The position numbers and the translations under genes were made by a program. 64,000 nucleotides of DNA from Angiostrongylus vasorum (Eukaryota > Nematoda > Chromadorea > Rhabditida > Metastrongylidae). Each line of letters starts with the position of its first letter. Positions within the stretch are counted from its first letter, which is position 1. Below the pieces are notes generated by a model. That model saw only the letters and a list, made by a program, of their open reading frames with translations. It had not been told where the DNA came from and did not search any database. Of this stretch, positions 59,688 through 64,000 are shown piece by piece. Where the stretch lies: positions 682,001 through 746,000 of the forward strand of contig JADANN010000434.1 in NCBI GenBank assembly GCA_018806985.1. Direction: 5' to 3'.

Positions 59688-61767
59688 ATGGGTTCAATGC
59701 CAAAGTGCCTTGACATCGGAAACAAACCGAGGAAGTTACGAAATGGTAAGGGTTCCAATAAGGTGGATAGACGTTGTTTCGTTTTCTTACTGGAGTACTG
59801 GGTCGCATGTATTCGAACGCATTCTTGCTAGGATTCCAGCCATTTGTCGTAGTATGAACTATCGATTGCTTGTACATAGTTTTGTGTAGGTCCTGGCTTT
59901 GAATTGAGGTACTGCTGACTTATTAGCTGGTGTTGATTTTTTTAACTCAGGTTACTCTTCAGAAATTTGTGAAGATGTGAGCGAATTTCTCATCATCTTG
60001 GCACACACAGTGTTATATCGATTTGGTGGCTATCTTCGTGAAGAGTTTCGAGAATATTCGTTCGGTAGTGGGGTTCAAGCACAGGTGAGCATGCATTCAG
60101 AGTGTTGGATCTTGTTTTTCCATGATTACCTTGTGAATTATTATGTACTGCTTGTGTACCATTCCCTACAACTTACAGTAAACGATTTTATTCGTACCGC
60201 GTGTAGCGCCCTGGTCCGAGGCGTCCTGCAGTACGCATGGATCTGTACCCGCGCCCCGGGCTCACCGAGTCTTTTATCCCTCCGGGTTGGGCAAGTTGAA
60301 ACCAGACTTGTCTGCGAAGATAGAAGCACTGGCTCGATACATCGGTAGGCCACCGCGAGTTATTGTAGAGGCCAGAATGCATTCAGTTACCTCCAAACGA
60401 TCCTCAGTGAAGTCGAATGCATGGCGCATCCCTCAGGGATTGATCATCGCCGGGAGCATTATCCTTTTCTATAATTAACGAACTTATTTGTACCGGTTTT
60501 CTCGTTCCTCGGCGAAATTCTTGCTGGTGGTGAGGTTCTTGAAATATTCCGACGCAGAAAATGAGGTGTACACTGCACAATGGTGGTGAAATTCACTGAA
60601 TAGTGGTGTACCAGACTTGTCTGGGATACGACCACTGATACTGATCCACGTGGGAACGCCCTAACACGGCTTTCCAGGGACAGTCGACTTGACCAGCATT
60701 CAACCGCATTCAGCGAAAATCCCAAAACAGCAGTCGAACCGAAACGCAGAAAACCTAACCTCGAAGACTTTAATGGGATAGTGGGAATTGATGAGAATGC
60801 AAAAATGTTTGGATCCGCACATTGTAACAGTTGTAATGTCGGGTTATGTAGTAAAATATTAGAAATAACAAATTGAAATCTTGAAATCGCTATAACCAAT
60901 TGTTTTAGAGTACACATTTCTTAGGAACATGTTATAAATGCTAGCTGGCTTTGAGTCCTTAATATTAACACCTCAGTGAAACCAGAAATAACGTCTTCCT
61001 ATTTTTTTGTAATCTCTTCCGAGTCCTCGCTGCAGCCGAGGATCTGGAACAAGTCCTAAGTCAACGGGAACTCATTTGCCAACTATCAGTACATAGATGC
61101 TTACTTGGATACTTGGATACCCCGTCTTCGTTGGTTGTGCGGGCCCCAGCATAATTTCCTTTTTATCGGAGCTTCGCTAGTTTAGCCATTGTAGTTCCTT
61201 GGAGTCCCGTGGCCAGCCTAGCCAAAGTCTGCCTCAGGTCGTCACCACCACTGGCAGTCGCCGGTTTTGAGGATCAGACCGAAATTTGCCACCATGCGAC
61301 TAGTTTGGTACCAGGACGGTAGTGGATCCTGGTAGAACTTCTTGATGGAGATGTCGGACTCCTCAGCTTAGGATGCCATGCTGGATGGATGAAATCCCCC
61401 GCTGTAAATTGCCGCCCGACACCCAAGAAAACCTTCTAGTCACAATGAGGTGGTAAACCGTTGGAAGGACAGTACATAGATGGCTTTCTTGAATCCAAAA
61501 TATCCATGTACTGCCAATTCAACTGCATTTCTAGTTCTGGATACCTTACCCGCTAATCACTATTTTGTATGTTTAGCCGCCTATCGTGCACATTTTGAAT
61601 AACCTGACTTCATGTACTTCTCTGTTATTTATTGGTAGGATGCCACTCTATCGCTAAACTGTATGGGGCGGTTAATACAAGTGTCTATACCGGTTCTGTA
61701 TCCTCTTCGATTTTTTATTGAGGAATTCGATAAGTGGATCTTCTGCAATCCACCATGTCTATCGAAA
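59688..61767 (+). CDS. HORMA-domain protein, REV7/MAD2L2-like (3' end unresolved)
   Basis: Three exons join in phase: 59688-59745 (ends phase 1), 59951-60084 and 61639-61767, giving 107 residues. The core VSEFLIILAHTVLY followed by FGGYLREEFREY aligns with the start of HORMA domains (REV7 ...LCEFLEVAVHLILY...; MAD2 ...AEFFSFGINSILY...). The third exon ends FDKWIFCNPPCLS, resembling the REV7 strand VEKFVFEITQPPLLS. REV7 acts in translesion polymerase zeta, shieldin-type repair and mitosis; MAD2 is a spindle-checkpoint factor. I favour REV7 but cannot exclude another HORMA protein. The start follows a TTTGCAG acceptor by 12 nt. The exon 3 donor (AAA|GTTACA) is uncertain, since the frame stays open to 61917. 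The remaining ~100 residues were not found; they may lie after 62 kb or beyond the window. Intron 2 is filled with R2, R4 and R3 repeats. The gene begins 294 bp after the hrp-2 stop. Confidence 0.6.
60190..60478 (+). repeat. SINE R2 copy
   Basis: GCGTGTAGCGCCCTGGTCCG, CCTCCGGGTTGGGCAAGTTG, ACCAGACTTGTCTGCGAAGA, and tail GCATCCCTCAGGGATTGATC. Lies in intron 2 of the HORMA gene. Confidence 0.7.
60560..60850 (+). repeat. SINE R4 copy
   Basis: CCAGACTTGTCTGGGATACG, CGACTTGACCAGCATTCAAC, CCTCGAAGACTTTAATGGGA, GGATCCGCACATTGTAACAG. The tRNA-like head is missing or altered. Confidence 0.65.
61100..61470 (+). repeat. Repeat R3 copy (HORMA gene intron 2)
   Basis: CTTACTTGGATACTTGGATA to GAGGTGGTAAACCGTTGGAA. 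Confidence 0.7.
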
Positions 61768-62424
61768 GTTACATCTTTGGCCGGACTGACGAGATCTTTT
61801 CAAATCTTGCTCTTTTTCATAAGGTGGGATTCAGTAGAATGGCCTATATGGATTCATAAGCATGGCTGGAACTCAAATAGTTCTTCAAGCGTCGCAGCAC
61901 AACATTTTTCATATTAAGGCAAAAACCAGAGGATGACTTCATCTGTCCAAGTTTTGCCAGCTAGCACGACTGATCCTTCTCTTTTCCGTGGTCATCTCGT
62001 TCTTAATTAGTAATGAATAATACTCATGAAGAACTTTTGAATGGAAACAGGACCTGAGCTTTTGATGAAATCCAGATTTATAGTTATCGAAAGGGCAGTG
62101 GTTGGATGGCCCAGTGGTCCTCGAGCACTCTACCCTTGTCTCATTGTGGTCAGTGCTGGCCTTATCCTATGGTCTGCATCCTTTTTTACGGAACTGTAAA
62201 AGCTTTGTCGCTGTCCTCAGTGTCGTAAGCTTGTCTTTGTTCATTGTCGATGCGAAAATGGTCAAATATGAAGTTGATTTTGCCTGCCATGTATATGATT
62301 TAAGCATATAATGTTTATGGTTTCAACAATAAATAATTCCTCTTCCCTTTGCAATTATTGCAATAGAACATAGGTATAATATGGAGTGGATGAACGGAAT
62401 GGTTAATGAGGTTAATGATGCAAT

Positions 62425-62705
62425 CCTACAGGGAGGCATGGTGCTGGTTCCACCCGTTCCTCAATGCTCTTCTCCATTCCACGTAGGAGCGCCTTAGCCC
62501 GGCTATCTCCACGAGTTCAGGGAGAATCGACACCACCAGCATTCTGCGACATTCACTAAGTAGACGAAATTCTGATGAAGCAGCCGAAACAAAATGCGAA
62601 ATGTTCGAAGACCTTTGTGGACGATGAATGCGAGAAAAACGAATCGAATTGCAAAAGTTGCTAAGATCCGCACAGTAGATATGATGACGGATCATGTACT
62701 CATAG
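62425..62705 (+). repeat. SINE R4 copy running into (TAA)n
   Basis: CATGGTGCTGGTTCCACCCG, TTAGCCCGGCTATCTCCACG, GATCCGCACAGTAGATATGA. The 3' end is followed within 20 bp by a long TAA array, as if the array grew from the SINE tail. Confidence 0.65.
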
Positions 62706-62717
62706 TAGTAATAGCAA

Positions 62718-63089
<372 letters not shown>

Positions 63090-63094
63090 CAACG

Positions 63095-63290
63095 AAGCTG
63101 AGATATTTGCAAAACTCTGGACCGCAGGTGCCTATGGTGGGAAACGAACCGCTATTGTCCTTTCCGGGGAGTAACGCGTTCACCACCACACCATGCGGGT
63201 CCTTCGTTTCGCCTTTCTCTCAGCTAGTTCTACCTTTCGCAATATACCCCTGCCATCAAAAAAGAGTAGGCAGTAAGTAAAAAGGTTAAA
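63095..63290 (-). repeat. SINE R1 copy embedded in a (TAA)n tract
   Basis: CGAAGCTGAGATATTTGCAA through CCACACCATGCGGGTCC and AAGTAAAAAGGTTAAAATA, with long TAA runs directly on both sides. Confidence 0.7.
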
Positions 63291-63292
<2 letters not shown>

Positions 63293-63352
<60 letters not shown>

Positions 63353-63380
63353 GTAGTAATAACAATAACAATAATAATAC
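63293..63380. repeat. Second (TAA)n array
   Basis: TAA units with AGT/CAA variants at the end; separated from the first array only by an R1 copy. Confidence 0.95.
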
Positions 63381-63615
63381 CCATGCCAGACTCAACATAA
63401 GTTGTGAAATAAACAGATTCATCACACATACCAATGTGCTTAGGTGGTGGACGCTTTTCTTCACCACAGCCAAAGGTTGAAAACGTTCTAAAAACGCCAA
63501 ACGGTGAATAGGAAGTCATATAGGGATAACTGGAATGTGGAAAATGTGAAAATTGCGAACAACACTTGGAACCAAATTACAATTTGAGAAGCTGCGTATC
63601 CTTACCGTTTTTTTT

Positions 63616-63858
63616 TAGCAGACTAGTATGGCTGATGTGTGTTGTTATCAGTTCACAGCGCGTGAGGTGAAAAAACTAGATTCTCTAGAATTGGGTATCA
63701 TCATAAATTTGTTAACTTCAGCAAGAAATAGAGGAAACCTGCGTCTGTTTTTCATCATTTTTTACATGAAAAAAATGTGGAGCGCCTTTTTAAGCCAGGT
63801 CTTCAAGCAACTAGTTGTGGTTATCTCTGTGAAACTCACTATTAATAAAACCTATTAA
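63616..63858 (+). CDS. Possible exon near the window end, unrecognised
   Basis: A strong pyrimidine tract and TTTTTTTTTAG acceptor end just before 63619, followed by an ATG at 63628. The open frame starts MADVCCYQFTAREVKKLDSLELG and runs to a stop at 63858, becoming low-quality after about residue 40. A donor could be GAG|GTGAAA near 63668. It might be a later exon of the upstream HORMA gene (CYQFTARE vaguely resembles REV7 CTFTVLVHTRE) or the first exon of a new gene. No family could be assigned. Confidence 0.2.
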
Positions 63859-63883
63859 TAAAACCATATACTCGTGAAAGGAA

Positions 63884-64000
63884 ATAAAAAACTAAAGGAT
63901 AAAGCTCTAGACGTTGATCAATCCCTGAGGAATGCGCCGTGTATTCGACTTCATTAAGCATCGCTGGAGGTGAATGTATGCATATTTGGCCTTTACAATG
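63884..64000 (-). repeat. SINE R2 3' part, cut by the window end
   Basis: GTTGATCAATCCCTGAGGAA, then ATTCGACTTCATTAAGCATC; same tail as at 7.7 kb. Confidence 0.65.

Overview
The window is eukaryotic, and almost certainly from a rhabditid (clade V) nematode; a strongylid or hookworm-like parasite is the best guess. Every recognisable gene but one is split into short exons with GT-AG introns. Start codons sit just downstream of pyrimidine-rich AG acceptors, as expected for spliced-leader trans-splicing. The proteins resemble nematode or animal orthologs, and the spacer is crowded with tRNA-derived SINEs, RTE-type LINE remnants, a mariner and fold-back elements. The species call is inference; nothing in the sequence names it.

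Six gene models could be read. (1) The 3' part of a B3GNTL1-like family 2 glycosyltransferase lies at 1912-6199 (+). (2) A complete 8-exon inositol monophosphatase (ttx-7 ortholog) spans 25155-41280 (+). (3) A complete 4-exon Tctex-type dynein light chain spans 41656-48579 (+), only 375 bp downstream of ttx-7 on the same strand. (4) A single-exon HMG-box protein of 114 aa is at 53223-53567 (-). (5) An hnRNP Q/R (hrp-2) ortholog with an N-terminal acidic domain, three RRMs and a Gly/Tyr-rich tail spans 56524-59393 (+). (6) The first three exons of a HORMA-domain (REV7/MAD2L2-like) gene lie at 59688-61767 (+), 294 bp after hrp-2. The two tight same-strand pairs (ttx-7/dynein light chain, hrp-2/HORMA) are candidate operons.

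Most of the rest is repeat-derived. At least four dispersed families recur. R1 is a tRNA-derived SINE, often as fold-back pairs. R2 is a roughly 270-bp tRNA-derived SINE with a distinctive 3' tail. R3 is an unclassified unit of about 390 bp with nine copies. R4 is a roughly 380-bp tRNA-derived SINE. A mariner of 1282 bp with TIRs and TA duplications sits in ttx-7 intron 6; both catalytic Asp codons that could be read are now Asn. A broken RTE LINE sits antisense in intron 3 of the dynein light chain gene. Other remnants are a BEL/Pao-like gag-protease piece at 6.6-7.6 kb and LINE pieces at 10.5-12.5, 22.8-23.2, 50.5 and 52 kb. Microsatellites (AT, GTT, ATC, TAA) and short satellites are scattered.

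The points most worth a second look are four. A dispersed motif has a hammerhead-ribozyme-like core (six loci). A single-base homopolymer excess appears to break the hrp-2 frame exactly at a splice donor. A 24-nt in-frame microexon lies between hrp-2 RRM1 and RRM2. A GC-rich satellite sits inside a dynein light chain intron.
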